The notes under the pieces were generated by a model. That model had not been told where the DNA came from and searched no databases. It worked only from the letters and a program-made list of their open reading frames with translations. Both the position numbers and the translations under genes were made by a program. Shown piece after piece: positions 21,939-32,483 of a DNA stretch of 64,000 nt (the first letter of the stretch is position 1; each line of letters starts with the position of its first letter). This DNA is from Schlegelella_A sp963778525 (GTDB lineage: Bacteria; Pseudomonadota; Gammaproteobacteria; Burkholderiales; Burkholderiaceae_C): contig CAVZUJ010000007.1 of the NCBI GenBank assembly GCA_963778525.1, forward strand, positions 1 through 64,000, written 5' to 3'.

Positions 21939-23206
21939 CAGAAATCCTTCCAGCTGCCGTCGACGCGCACGAAGGTGCCGGTGCCACCGTGCAGCCGTGC
22001 CAGTACTTGCGGATCGTGGATGAAGTCGGCTGCGGCATTGCCGGAGTAGGAGCCGCGACTGAGCAGCGCGCCGCGAACCGACGCATCCGACGGCGCGTCG
22101 TTCCACTCGACGCCGGCAGCGAAGACGAGGCCGGTCAGCGCAACCGCGCCGGTGAGCCGGAGCGAGCCCGACACGACGAGGACGATCGGACGCTCGGCCG
22201 TACCGAGCGCGACGGGGCCGTCGATCGAGAGGGCGCCATCGACGCTGACCAGGCGCTGGCCTCGTGCCACCGCCGCGACGACGGCGTCGGCGCAGCCGCT
22301 CGTGCAGGCGATCCGTTTCACGGCCGGCTGCGCGGTCCATTTGCGGCATCCATGCCGAACCAGCGCCTGAAGAAGTGCGCGTCGTCCAGGCCGGCGAGCG
22401 CCGTGTCGCCGGAGGCGATCGCCGCATCGAGGGCCGAGCCGGCAGCGCCGTACAGACGCAGGGCATTGCCGGTGACGCGGCCGCCGGCATCGACGACGGC
22501 GTTGCCGAAAGCGGCGTCGGCATGGTGCAGGCCAAGGGCGGCGGCGCCGGCGTCGACATCGCCACTCGCGGTGAGCGCGGCGGCCGGCAGCGTGCGCAGT
22601 CCGGGCAGCAATCCGAGCGAGACCTCGACGCGTGCCGCCGCTTCATGCGATGTGTCGGTCGTGGCGCTGCAGGGCGTGGCATTGCCGGTGCAGCCGGTGG
22701 CGCACGGCAACGACCAAACCGGGTCGGGCTCCGGCGGAGAGCCCGACCGTGAACATGGGGGCCGTTGCCGTGCCCGTCACCGACGGAGCTGTCGCTATGC
22801 CGGTGGCCGGACAGCGGCAGCTCCAACCGGCGTCACCGCGAACGCAGGTGGCCTGCAGCGGTCGCGCCGTGCCGCCGTCGTCCCACGTCACCGGCTCCAG
22901 GCTGGCGAGGCTGCTGTTGAAGTGGAGGTGCCGATCACGAAAAGAAGCGGCGCCCACCGCGTCGCTCGGCAGGCAATCGTCGCCGAGGGGTGTCTCGTCG
23001 TTGAGCTTGGCGACGGCCCATTCGAGGCCGGCCTCGGCTGCTTCGAAGGCCTGCGTCGAACGAAATTGATTCGCCGACGTCCGGGCCTCGACGAGGACGC
23101 TGCGATTGGCCGCTGCAACCACGAGCAGCATCGCGAAGAAGAGCAGGGCGGTGACGACGAGCGCTGCGGCGCCGCGCTGCCGATTCGGAACGAGGGTGAC
23201 ATCCAT
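21938..23206 (-). CDS. pilX: Type IV pilus assembly protein, PilX-like (two frameshifts)
   Basis: Minor pilin-like protein of about 422 aa. The N-terminus, QRGAAALVVTALLFFAMLLV then FRSTQAFEAAEAGLEWAVAK, is the classic PilX N-terminal pattern. ATG at 23206 was preferred over a TTG 15 bases upstream because it begins 2 bases after the pilW stop. Two indels break the frame: an extra base near 22697 (GTG/GTC then GCC ACC GGC) and a missing third base of a glycine codon near 22340. They cancel, leaving a whole number of codons. The rest of the protein is serine/alanine/glycine-rich and contains several cysteines. Confidence 0.75.
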
Positions 23207-23208
23207 GC

Positions 23209-23886
23209 TCAGCTTTCGCAATCACCGACCACGGCGACGTTGCGCACGCGGGCCAGGCCCCACACCGAGCGTGTGACGCTGGTGTCGACGTTGGAGCGAC
23301 CGGCGATCGAGACGGCGAAGGTCTTCACCTGCTGGCGGGGCGGGCAGGCCGTGCTGCCTGCCGCGCAGTCTCGTTCGCAGAACGATTCGAGGCTCGACTC
23401 CTCGATGCGCGGCTCGATGCCGAACGCGGTGACGGTCAGCGTCGTGGCATCGGTCAGGGCCTGCCAGTTCCCGTCGCCGAGCTGCAGCTCGAGGGCACCG
23501 TTGTGCAAGCGGAATCCGAACTGTTCGTTGTCGTCGATGCTGTCGTTCTCGACGACGTCGCGCGAATAGCGGAAGCGCACCGCATCGGAGGCGCCTGTGT
23601 CCGGCGCCATCGCCGCGTACGGATTGGGCGCGCCGGCCGCGACGCCGTCCATGGCGACGCCGGACGCCGCATTCGCCCAGTAGCCGGCGCGGCGCAGGTC
23701 GCGCGAGACGATGTCGGCAGCCGTGCGCAAATCCTGCATCAGACGCGTCTCGATCGCCAGGGCGCGGTTCTCGCGCACCTGTTGGCAGACCAGCGTCGAC
23801 CCGGCGGCGACGATGAGCAGGCCGACCGCCGTCCCGACCAGGAGCTCGACCAGGGACAGGCCGCGACTGCGTCTTGCGTCCATCAT
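23209..23886 (-). CDS. pilW: Type IV pilus assembly protein PilW
   Basis: Minor pseudopilin of 225 aa. The prepilin site is clear: RRSRGLSLVELLVGTAVGLL, with Gly before the cleavage point and Glu at +5. Downstream, RENRALAIETRLMQDLRTAA and DIVSRDLRRAGYWAN are typical PilW sequences. ATG 23886 overlaps the pilE stop by 4 bases; a second ATG follows immediately. Minor pilins of this type prime assembly of the pilus at the inner membrane. Confidence 0.88.
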   Translation of the reverse strand: MMDARRSRGLSLVELLVGTAVGLLIVAAGSTLVCQQVRENRALAIETRLMQDLRTAADIVSRDLRRAGYWANAASGVAMDGVAAGAPNPYAAMAPDTGASDAVRFRYSRDVVENDSIDDNEQFGFRLHNGALELQLGDGNWQALTDATTLTVTAFGIEPRIEESSLESFCERDCAAGSTACPPRQQVKTFAVSIAGRSNVDTSVTRSVWGLARVRNVAVVGDCES

Positions 23887-24359
23887 TGGTTCCAGCACTT
23901 GCGGTTGACGTCGGCCGGGTTCGAGGCCGCTGCGTCGGGACCCGACGCATAGGCCAGACCCGAGCTGCCGATGCCCAGGCGCAGCGTCCGGCACGTGGTG
24001 TCGCGGCCCTGGGCGCCGGCCGCGGTGGCCACGACTTCGTAGCTGTCGATCGCGTGCGCCGTCACTTGCAACGTGTAGTAGCCCGCCGTCGAAGTTGCGC
24101 GCATGCCGATCTCGGCCAGGTCGCCGTAGGCCGAGTGGTTGGCACGGAACCGCTCCTGCGCGAGCTGCGCCTGCATCAGCGCCACGAGCGCGTCGGTGCG
24201 GCGGGCGCGCAGCACGTGTCCGCTCAGCGATGGATAGGCGATGCTGGACAGCACGCCGGCGATGCTCACGGCGATCATCGTCTCGATCAGAGTGAAGCCG
24301 CGCTGTCGCCGACGGCGAGAACGGGGCGTGATGGCGGCGGTCGGGAATCCTGGCTGCAT
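23883..24359 (-). CDS. pilE: Type IV pilin-like protein, PilE family
   Basis: 158 aa pilin with a basic leader and prepilin peptidase site RQRGFTLIETMIAVSIAGVL. The following region AYPSLSGHVLRARRTDALVA and LAQERFRANHSAYG is the usual PilE pattern of Neisseria and Burkholderiales minor pilins. A cysteine pair (DTTCRTL and NRKCWNQ) probably closes the C-terminal disulfide loop. It sits between fimT and pilW. Confidence 0.88.
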   Translation of the reverse strand: MQPGFPTAAITPRSRRRRQRGFTLIETMIAVSIAGVLSSIAYPSLSGHVLRARRTDALVALMQAQLAQERFRANHSAYGDLAEIGMRATSTAGYYTLQVTAHAIDSYEVVATAAGAQGRDTTCRTLRLGIGSSGLAYASGPDAAASNPADVNRKCWNQ

Positions 24360-24380
24360 GAAGTACTCCAGTGAATTGGT

Positions 24381-24932
24381 TCAGCAGGCGCGCCAGCCCG
24401 CGACGCCGTTCGGCGTGCAGGAGCGGACGCGGCCCATGACGTTGACGATGTGATGCACGGCCCGGCCCCGCGCGTCGACGAGGCGAAGCGTGCCCGTGGG
24501 CGTGGCGGTGCCATGCAGCGGATCGAAGAGGATCGAGGCGACGTTGGCTTGGACGCCGACACGGCCGGCGTTGTCGAGGACGACGGTCTTGATTGCGGTC
24601 GCACCGCCGGTGCAGGTGCCAGGTCCGCTGGCGCCGCAGGTGCATTGCGCTGCGGCGCCGGTGTGCACGATCCAGCAGGTCGAGGCCGCGTCGCCATGGA
24701 AGCTGAGACGGATCGGCCTGTTGCGCGCGACCGTTTCGGTGCGAACGAGCTGGATGTCGGCAGCGAGCTGGTTCGCCGCCGCCTCGAGCCGGCGCGCGTC
24801 GATGAAGCTCGCCAGGCTCGGCGCGGCCGCGGCCGCGACGATCACCGTCACCACGATGACGATCATCGCTTCGACCAGCGTCAGGCCGCGTTGCCGGCTC
24901 GGGCGGGAGCTGCTGTCGTGCTTCGTTTCCAT
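24381..24932 (-). CDS. fimT: GspH/FimT-family pseudopilin
   Basis: Minor pseudopilin of 183 aa. The leader RPSRQRGLTLVEAMIVIVV has the prepilin cleavage Gly and +5 Glu; the hydrophobic helix continues as TVIVAAAAAPSLASFIDARR, a FimT/GspH signature. LAADIQLVRTETVARNRPIR follows, again typical. The ATG at 24932 was chosen over an upstream GTG. First gene of the minor pilin operon, with a gap of 21 bases to pilE. Confidence 0.88.
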   Translation of the reverse strand: METKHDSSSRPSRQRGLTLVEAMIVIVVTVIVAAAAAPSLASFIDARRLEAAANQLAADIQLVRTETVARNRPIRLSFHGDAASTCWIVHTGAAAQCTCGASGPGTCTGGATAIKTVVLDNAGRVGVQANVASILFDPLHGTATPTGTLRLVDARGRAVHHIVNVMGRVRSCTPNGVAGWRAC

Positions 24933-25049
24933 GCGAAGCACTGTAGAAATTCGCGAACTATTGCGCGATCCCGTATTGAGGGGAACCGCGGGGGAGAGGG
25001 CGCAGGGCGTCCCTCGGGGGGTGCCTGGCCGTACGCCGCGCCGGCGAAC

Positions 25050-25493
25050 TCAGATGTCGCGGATCAGCTGGCGGAATTCGTCGACATCCTCGAAGCTTCT
25101 GTACACCGATGCGAAGCGCACGTAGGCGACCTTGTCGATGCGCTTGAGCTCACGCATCACCAGCTCGCCGAGCTTGGCCGAGAGAACTTCCTTGGCGCCG
25201 CTGTTGAGCAGCTTGTCCTGGATGCGCTCCATCGCCGCGTCGATCTGCTCGACGCTGACCGGGCGCTTGCGCAGGGCAAGCGTCATCGAAGCGCGCACCT
25301 TGGCCGGCACGAACTCGGCCCGCGTGCCGTCTTTCTTGACCACCGAGGGCAGCGCGATCTCGGCGTGCTCGTAGGTCGTGAAGCGCTTGTCGCAGCTCTG
25401 GCAGCGCCGGCGCCGGCGCACGACATCGCCCTCGTCGGAGTCGCGCGTCTCGACGACCTGCGTATCTTCGTGGCTGCAGAACGGGCAGCGCAT
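25050..25493 (-). CDS. nrdR: Transcriptional repressor NrdR
   Basis: Zinc-ribbon and ATP-cone repressor of ribonucleotide reductase genes, 147 aa. It begins MRCPFCSHEDTQVVETRDS and continues RRRRCQSCDKRFTTYEHAE, giving the four zinc cysteines. The ATP-cone domain follows (PSVVKKDGTRAEFVPAKVRA) and the end VYRSFEDVDEFRQLI is standard. It is 6 bases downstream of glyA, a common pairing. Confidence 0.97.
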   Translation of the reverse strand: MRCPFCSHEDTQVVETRDSDEGDVVRRRRRCQSCDKRFTTYEHAEIALPSVVKKDGTRAEFVPAKVRASMTLALRKRPVSVEQIDAAMERIQDKLLNSGAKEVLSAKLGELVMRELKRIDKVAYVRFASVYRSFEDVDEFRQLIRDI

Positions 25494-25499
25494 CGAGGC

Positions 25500-26750
<1,251 letters not shown>

Positions 26751-26943
26751 GGTCGGCTCCTTCAGCGAGGCGCCCGCTTCCGCGCGAACGGAATGCGAGT
26801 TGGCCCAGGCGAACGGCTCGACCGGAACCTGAGGCAACAGGTGCCGGCCGCGCTCCCCGGTGGTCGTCCACCTCGAGCCCCGAAGGCAGGGCTGAATCGC
26901 CAGTTGCGCGGCGTCCCAAGTGTAGCGGACGAGCCGCTTTCGC

Positions 26944-27885
26944 TCAGCGCAGGAGGGCGATCTTCTCGGGCAAGGAGACGGGCTCGGCGGCTTTCACGGC
27001 CGGGTCGGCGCCGACGGCTGCCGGCGCGGCGAGACCGGCTGCCGGCAAGGTCGCGGCCGTTTCGGCACTCGCATCGTCGGCCACTGCGACGGCGCGGCGG
27101 GGCGGCAGGGGCAACGGTTTCAGCCCCGCCAGCTGACGCAGGATGTTCTGCTCGACCAGGACCTTGATCGCATAGCCGCCGTCGTCGCTGTTCGCGGCGC
27201 CGACGTAGAAGCGCAGGCCGGCTTCCAGGCTGCCGGCACGCGCGATGCACTCCTTCAGGACCTGAACGCCGACGCGCAGGTTCGTGACCGGATCGAAAGC
27301 CGCGTGGCTGCCGCCGAAGGCCTCGTACTTGTCGTCGTGAACCTTGGTCATCACCTGCATCAGCCCCTGGGCGCCGACCGGACTCTGGGCAAATGGATTG
27401 AAGCTCGACTCCACCGCCATCACGGCCAGGATCAGGGTCGGGTCGAGCTGCGTCATCTCGCCCACCCGCCAGGCCTCCTGGACGAGGCGGCTCACAGGCT
27501 CGGGGGCGACGTGATAGCGCCGGGCGAGCCAGACCGCCACGGCCGCCTGGGCGCGGCTGAGGTCCTTGGGATCCGACGCCGTCGCGCGGGCAATGGCGTC
27601 CGGTTCTGCCAGATCGGGCTCATCGGCCGCCGTGACGACCTGGACGCGAGCCTCCTGGCGCGCCTGCAGCCAGCTCAGCGTTTCCGCTTCGAGGGCATGG
27701 CGGACATCGGCCCGGCTGGCGGCGAACAAGACCAGACCGACCACGCCGAGACCGACGAGGGCCAGCGTGTTGTGGCTGATCTCAAGCAGGCCGTGGCCGA
27801 CGTCCCGCAGGAAGACCGCGCCGGAACCGAAGACCGTGGTTTGCCATGATCGCGACAGCGATCGCAAACGCTCGAGGTTCATCAT
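26944..27885 (-). CDS. Membrane-anchored lytic transglycosylase (SLT domain)
   Basis: Predicted peptidoglycan-cleaving enzyme of 313 aa. One hydrophobic helix (ISHNTLALVGLGVVGLVLFA, about residues 36-55) should anchor it in the inner membrane. The SLT domain carries LDPTLILAVMAVESSFNPFA with the catalytic glutamate, then PVGAQGLMQVM and AFDPVTNLRVGVQVL. The tail is Pro/Ala-rich. It starts with ATGATG behind a GGGAG element and is divergent from ubiD. No secretion partner adjoins it. Confidence 0.88.
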   Translation of the reverse strand: MMNLERLRSLSRSWQTTVFGSGAVFLRDVGHGLLEISHNTLALVGLGVVGLVLFAASRADVRHALEAETLSWLQARQEARVQVVTAADEPDLAEPDAIARATASDPKDLSRAQAAVAVWLARRYHVAPEPVSRLVQEAWRVGEMTQLDPTLILAVMAVESSFNPFAQSPVGAQGLMQVMTKVHDDKYEAFGGSHAAFDPVTNLRVGVQVLKECIARAGSLEAGLRFYVGAANSDDGGYAIKVLVEQNILRQLAGLKPLPLPPRRAVAVADDASAETAATLPAAGLAAPAAVGADPAVKAAEPVSLPEKIALLR

Positions 27886-28122
27886 CTAACAACTCCCTGC
27901 CGGGCCGGCTTCGTCTGAGCCGACGATGGCTCGTTCGCGCGAAGCGGGGCGGCGATAATTTCCGCCCAAGGACGGCGGTCGAGAAGGCCAGGGATCGAAG
28001 CCGAAGTGCTTCGCTTCCCAGAACGGCTTGCCTGAGGGGCGAGTCCGCGAAACGGCGGGATTCTAGAAAGCCGTTTAATTCCCGGTCAACACTGGAATCG
28101 CCATCCTTTATTACCAACGAGT

Positions 28123-29679
28123 ATGAAATATCGGGACTTGCGGGCGTTTATGGCTTCGCTGGAAGCTGCCGGCGACCTGACGCGGGTCCGCGAGCCAGTG
28201 TCGACGCGCCTGGAGATGACAGCGGTCAGTGACTTCGTGCTCAAGCAGGCAGGCCCTGCCCTTCTGTTCGAGCGGTCGCCCGGTTACAAAATTCCCGTGC
28301 TGACCAATCTTTTCGGGACGCCGCAGCGGGTGGCCAAAGCGATGGGCGCCAGCGACGTGAGCGAGCTGCGAGACATCGGCGAACTCCTGGCCCACCTCAA
28401 GGAACCGGAGCCGCCCAAGGGCGTGCGCGATGCCGGTCGCCTGTTACAACTTGCGAAGGCGCTTTGGACGATGCGTCCCGTGCATGTCCGTGAAGCGCCA
28501 TGTCGCGACATCGTCGTCGAATCTGATGCGATTGATGTCACAAGTTTGCCCATTCAGCTCTGTTGGCCGGGCGACGCCGGGCCTCTTATCACCTGGGGCC
28601 TGGTCATCACGCGCGGCCCGCAGGGCGGCGCGTCGGCCCGCTCGCGCCAGAACCTCGGCATCTACAGACAACAGGTCATCGGTCGGCGCCAGGTGGTCAT
28701 GCGTTGGTTGGCCCATCGCGGCGGCGCCCTCGACTTTCGTGAATTCGCGGCGACGCGCCCTGGCCAGCCTTTTCCGATTGCCGTGGCTCTCGGCGCCGAC
28801 CCGGCCACCATCCTTGGCGCCGTGACGCCGGTTCCCGATTCACTGTCCGAGTACCAGTTTGCCGGCCTGCTGCGCGGCAGCCGGACGGAAGTGAGCGACT
28901 GCTCGGTCGGCGATGCCGGTGTCATGCTGCAGGCGCCGGCAACGGCCGAGTTCGTTCTCGAGGGCCATATTCCGCCCGCGCCCATCGGCTTTGCCTCCAA
29001 CAGCGAACATGGCGTGGCGATCAAGGAGATCGGCGGCTACCTGCACGCCCTCGAAGGGCCGTTCGGTGACCACACGGGCTACTACAACGAGCAGGAGTGG
29101 TTCCCGGTCTTCGAGATCAGCCGGCTGACGCACCGGCAAGATCCGATCTATCACTCGACCTACACCGGCAAGCCGCCGGACGAGCCGGCCATCCTCGGCG
29201 TCGCGCTGAACGAGGTCTTCGTGCCCATCCTCAGAAAGCAATTTCCCGAGATCATCGATTTCTATCTGCCGCCCGAGGGTTGCAGCTACCGGATGGCGAT
29301 CGTCAGCATCGCCAAGCGCTACCCGGGCCATGCCAAGCGGGTGATGTTCGGCATCTGGAGCTTCCTGCGCCAGTTCATGTACACGAAGTTCATCGTCGTC
29401 ACCGACGACGACGTGAACATCCGCGACTGGAAAGACGTGGTCTGGGCCATCACGACACGGGTCGACCCGGTACGCGACACCCTGCTCGTCGATCACACGC
29501 CGATCGACTCGCTTGATTTCGCCTCGCCGGTTTCCGGCCTCGGCGGCAAGATGGGCCTCGACGCGACGAACAAGTGGCCCGGCGAGACTGACCGCGAGTG
29601 GGGGCGGCCGATCCGCCAGGATGCGGCCGTCGAGGCGCGCATCGCCGGCGTCATCGCCGCGCTCGGCGCCGGCCGCTGA
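28123..29679 (+). CDS. ubiD: 4-hydroxy-3-polyprenylbenzoate decarboxylase UbiD
   Basis: Prenylated-FMN-dependent decarboxylase of ubiquinone synthesis, 518 aa, about family length. MKYRDLRAFMASLEAAGDL, ITWGLVITRGP, RQNLGIYRQQVIGRRQVVMR and PFGDHTGYYNEQEWFPVFEI are characteristic; the last holds conserved acidic residues. SIAKRYPGHAKRVMFGIW and FIVVTDDDVNIRDWKDVVWA are near the end. It needs a UbiX partner, not seen here. The 237 bases upstream, shared with the divergent transglycosylase, include an AT-rich patch that probably holds the promoter. Its last 29 bases overlap the convergent phasin-like gene. Confidence 0.97.
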   Translation: MKYRDLRAFMASLEAAGDLTRVREPVSTRLEMTAVSDFVLKQAGPALLFERSPGYKIPVLTNLFGTPQRVAKAMGASDVSELRDIGELLAHLKEPEPPKGVRDAGRLLQLAKALWTMRPVHVREAPCRDIVVESDAIDVTSLPIQLCWPGDAGPLITWGLVITRGPQGGASARSRQNLGIYRQQVIGRRQVVMRWLAHRGGALDFREFAATRPGQPFPIAVALGADPATILGAVTPVPDSLSEYQFAGLLRGSRTEVSDCSVGDAGVMLQAPATAEFVLEGHIPPAPIGFASNSEHGVAIKEIGGYLHALEGPFGDHTGYYNEQEWFPVFEISRLTHRQDPIYHSTYTGKPPDEPAILGVALNEVFVPILRKQFPEIIDFYLPPEGCSYRMAIVSIAKRYPGHAKRVMFGIWSFLRQFMYTKFIVVTDDDVNIRDWKDVVWAITTRVDPVRDTLLVDHTPIDSLDFASPVSGLGGKMGLDATNKWPGETDREWGRPIRQDAAVEARIAGVIAALGAGR

Positions 29680-30430
29680 CCTTCAACGTCGGCGTTCGCC
29701 GCTTTGCCGCCTTGGCCACCGGGGCGGGACCCGGCGCCCGGTGGGCAGACGCGTTCGAGCCAGAGCTCGACGACGCCGGCGCCGAGCCGCCCTTCAAGCC
29801 TTCCGACATGCCGATCAGCACGCCACTCACGAGCGCCGCGTAGCTGTCGAGCATGGCCTGCGCCGCCCGCACGCCGCTGGCGCGGTTCGCGCGCAACGAT
29901 GTCTGTGCCTGTGCCAGGAGTCCTTCCACGGTCTGCGTCGCCTGCGACCCGGTCTCGCTGCCCTTCATCTTGAAAGCGGCGAGCGCCTGTTCCCAAGGCG
30001 CCTGCAGCGAGCCGGCGCCTTTGCTGGCCTTGGCGACGGCGCCGAAGAAGGCGTCTTCCATCTTCTCGATGTTTGCCAGCGCCTCCTTCATCGGCTTTTC
30101 GGTCAGGCCGACGCCGTGGCTCATGATTTGCTCGAGCGCCTTGCGATTGGCCTCGACGGCTTGCAGCAGTGCGGCGTCGATCCCGGCCAGCGCCTTGCCC
30201 AGCATCGCTTCCACGTCGACCGCGCTGGCCGGATTCCTGGCGGCGCCCATCGAGGCGGCGTCGGCCACCGTCTTGACGACCTTCTTGATGCTGTCGAGCG
30301 TGAGCTCGCGGCCCTGCAATGCCTTCAGGGTGGCGGCCGAGACGGCCTTGCGCAGCGCTTCGCCCTGCTTGGCGCTCGCCTGCGAGAACATCTCGATGAG
30401 CGCGTTCTGGTCGATTCCGGCCTTGATCAT
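29651..30430 (-). CDS. Phasin-like PHB-associated protein (helical, DUF6781-like)
   Basis: 259 aa, mostly amphipathic helix with many alanines and a very basic Pro/Ala-rich tail (AKRRTPTLKVSGRRRARR). Conserved-looking parts are MIKAGIDQNALIEMFSQASA, AASMGAARNPASAVDVEAML and QAVEANRKALEQIMSHGVG. I recall this as a family annotated DUF6781, but cannot confirm. The layout, helices plus basic tail, and its place 13 bases after phaB suggest a granule-surface protein. ATG 30430 was chosen because the upstream extension overlaps phaB. It overlaps ubiD tail to tail. Confidence 0.68.
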   Translation of the reverse strand: MIKAGIDQNALIEMFSQASAKQGEALRKAVSAATLKALQGRELTLDSIKKVVKTVADAASMGAARNPASAVDVEAMLGKALAGIDAALLQAVEANRKALEQIMSHGVGLTEKPMKEALANIEKMEDAFFGAVAKASKGAGSLQAPWEQALAAFKMKGSETGSQATQTVEGLLAQAQTSLRANRASGVRAAQAMLDSYAALVSGVLIGMSEGLKGGSAPASSSSGSNASAHRAPGPAPVAKAAKRRTPTLKVSGRRRARR

Positions 30431-30443
30431 GTCGGTGCTCCGT

Positions 30444-31202
30444 TCATTGCATGTGCTGGCCACCGTTGATGGCGATGTTGGCGCCCGTCAGGAAGGCCGC
30501 CTCCTCGGAAGCCAGGTAGATGATGAGGCCGGCCACTTCCTCGGGCTTGCCGAGCCGACCGACCGGGATCTGCGGCAGGATCTTGCTGTTGAGGATCTCT
30601 TCCGGAATGGCCGTCACCATCTTCGTGCCGATGTAGCCGGGCGAGATCGTGTTCACGGTGACGCCCTTCTTGGCCACCTCGAGGGCCAGCGCCTTGGTGA
30701 AGCCGTGCACGCCGGCCTTGGCCGCCGAATAGTTGGTCTGGCCGAAGGCGCCCTTCGAGCCGTTCACCGAAGAGACGTTGATGACGCGGCCCCAGCCGCG
30801 CTCGACCATGCCATCGACCACCTGCTTGCTCATGTGGAACAGGCTGTCGAGATTGGTGCGCATGACGGCATCCCAGTTGACCTTGTCCATCTTCTTGAAG
30901 GTCATGTCGCGCGTGATGCCAGCGTTGTTGACGAGCACATCGACGGCGCCGACCTTTTCCTGCACCTGCGCCACGGCGCGCGTGCAGGAATCCATGTCGG
31001 CCACGTCGCAGGCGACGGCGACGATGTCGTAGCCGTTCGCCTTCATGCTCGCCACCCAGTCGACGTGCTTGTTGTTGCCGGGCGAGTAGGTGACGACAAC
31101 CCGATAGCCGGCGTCGGCCATCTTGGTGGAGATCGTCTCGCCGAGGCCACCCATGCCGCCGGTGACGAGCACCACCTTGCCGCCATTGGTTGAACCCTTC
31201 AT
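30444..31202 (-). CDS. phaB: Acetoacetyl-CoA reductase PhaB
   Basis: NADPH-dependent short-chain dehydrogenase that makes (R)-3-hydroxybutyryl-CoA for polyhydroxybutyrate, 252 aa. The cofactor motif is VVLVTGGMGGLGETI; NVSSVNGSKGAFGQTNYSAA and the following KAG give the catalytic Ser, Tyr and Lys. The end GANIAINGGQHMQ is diagnostic for PhaB. A strong AAGGAGACGAGAC precedes the ATG. No phaC or phaA is adjacent, so the pathway genes are dispersed. Confidence 0.95.
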   Translation of the reverse strand: MKGSTNGGKVVLVTGGMGGLGETISTKMADAGYRVVVTYSPGNNKHVDWVASMKANGYDIVAVACDVADMDSCTRAVAQVQEKVGAVDVLVNNAGITRDMTFKKMDKVNWDAVMRTNLDSLFHMSKQVVDGMVERGWGRVINVSSVNGSKGAFGQTNYSAAKAGVHGFTKALALEVAKKGVTVNTISPGYIGTKMVTAIPEEILNSKILPQIPVGRLGKPEEVAGLIIYLASEEAAFLTGANIAINGGQHMQ

Positions 31203-31228
31203 GTCTCGTCTCCTTGCTGTGATGACAT

Positions 31229-32302
31229 CTATTCTGGACCGAAGGCACGCAATCGACCCTGTGGGAAACGCGCGTTCGAAGCGCGTCTTCGACCTCGCTT
31301 CAGCCGAGTCGTTCCGACCGGCCGAACCGTCAGGAACAGCACCTGTGGCGAAGCCTGGCCGCGCAGCAGCTTGACCGTGCAGTCCTCGTGAATGCGCTGC
31401 TCGCTCAGTGACTGATGCAGTGCGTCGACCGAATCCAGAGTCGCGCCGTCGATGCCGAGCAGCACATCGCCCTCGCGCAGTCCGGCGTGCGCGGCGGCGC
31501 TGCCGGGCTCGACCGAAATCACGCGCACCCCGGCGCTCTGCTCGAGGCCGTAGTGCACCACGATGCGGCGGTCGAGGTTCACCGACTGGCCACCGACGCC
31601 GAGATGGCCGCGCCGGACGCGGCCGTGCCGCAACAACTGCGGAATGACCCAGGCTGCGGTGTCGATGGCGACGGCAAAGCAGATCGACTGGGCGCCGCGG
31701 ATGATCGCCGTGTTCACGCCCACCGCCTCGCCGCGCGAGTTCAGCAAGGGCCCGCCGGAGTTGCCGGGATTGAGCGCCGCATCGGTCTGGATCACGTCGG
31801 GAATCAGGCGGCCATTGCTGGTGCGCATGCTGCGCCCGAGGGCACTGACGATGCCGGCCGTCACGGTGTGCTCGAAGCCGAGCGGATTGCCGATGGCGAT
31901 CGCGATCTCGCCGCGCTTGAGCTCGCGCGAGCGGCCGAGCACGGCCGGCGCGAGCGACAGTCGCGCTGCCGCACCGATGTGGAGCAGGGCGAGATCGGTG
32001 TCGGGGTCGTCGCCGACCCAGGCCGCCGGTGATTCCGTGCCGTCGCCGAGCACCACCGTGTAGCGCAGCGACGGGCGCGCGCCCGAGGGCGGCCGCCCGG
32101 CGCGCGCCACGTGCGAGTTGGTGAGCAAGTAGCCGTCGGGCGTGAAGACGAAGCCCGAGCCGCCGCCGTGCGCCTCTGCGTGGCTGCCGCCCTTGCCGTC
32201 GCCTTCGACCCGCACGGCAGCGACGCTGGGCGCGACCCGGTCGACCACACCGCTCACGGTCTGCGAGTAGGCATCGAGAAGAAAGGAATCGTTGGCGCCC
32301 AC
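31229..32302 (-). CDS. HtrA-family (S1C) serine protease with PDZ domain
   Basis: 357 aa with the GTG start at 32302, preceded by GGAAGAGCCGCC. The trypsin-fold triad is complete: H64 in LLTNSHVA, D103 in DPDTDLALLHI and S182 in LNPGNSGGPLL. A single PDZ domain follows (GVRVISVEPGSAAAHAGLRE, GDVLLGIDGATLDSV). Unlike DegP or DegS there is no signal peptide or membrane anchor from any visible start, so it may be cytoplasmic or its export may be unusual. The tail is very basic. It is near phaB on the same strand and divergent from the phosphoesterase. Confidence 0.88.
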   Translation of the reverse strand: MGANDSFLLDAYSQTVSGVVDRVAPSVAAVRVEGDGKGGSHAEAHGGGSGFVFTPDGYLLTNSHVARAGRPPSGARPSLRYTVVLGDGTESPAAWVGDDPDTDLALLHIGAAARLSLAPAVLGRSRELKRGEIAIAIGNPLGFEHTVTAGIVSALGRSMRTSNGRLIPDVIQTDAALNPGNSGGPLLNSRGEAVGVNTAIIRGAQSICFAVAIDTAAWVIPQLLRHGRVRRGHLGVGGQSVNLDRRIVVHYGLEQSAGVRVISVEPGSAAAHAGLREGDVLLGIDGATLDSVDALHQSLSEQRIHEDCTVKLLRGQASPQVLFLTVRPVGTTRLKRGRRRASNARFPQGRLRAFGPE

Positions 32303-32483
32303 GGCGGCTCTTCCGCAAAACCTGCCAACTGCGGCCGGCCGCCGCGATCGCAAGGTCGCCGAGCGGTCGTCTCAATGCGAGATCGGCCGGTTGGGCAGGT
32401 CAGGCCAGCGGCCTCGAGAGTGGGACCGGAAGATCGTTGCGGCCGCAGTCCCGATCGAGTCGAACGACCACGAGTTGAAAAAC

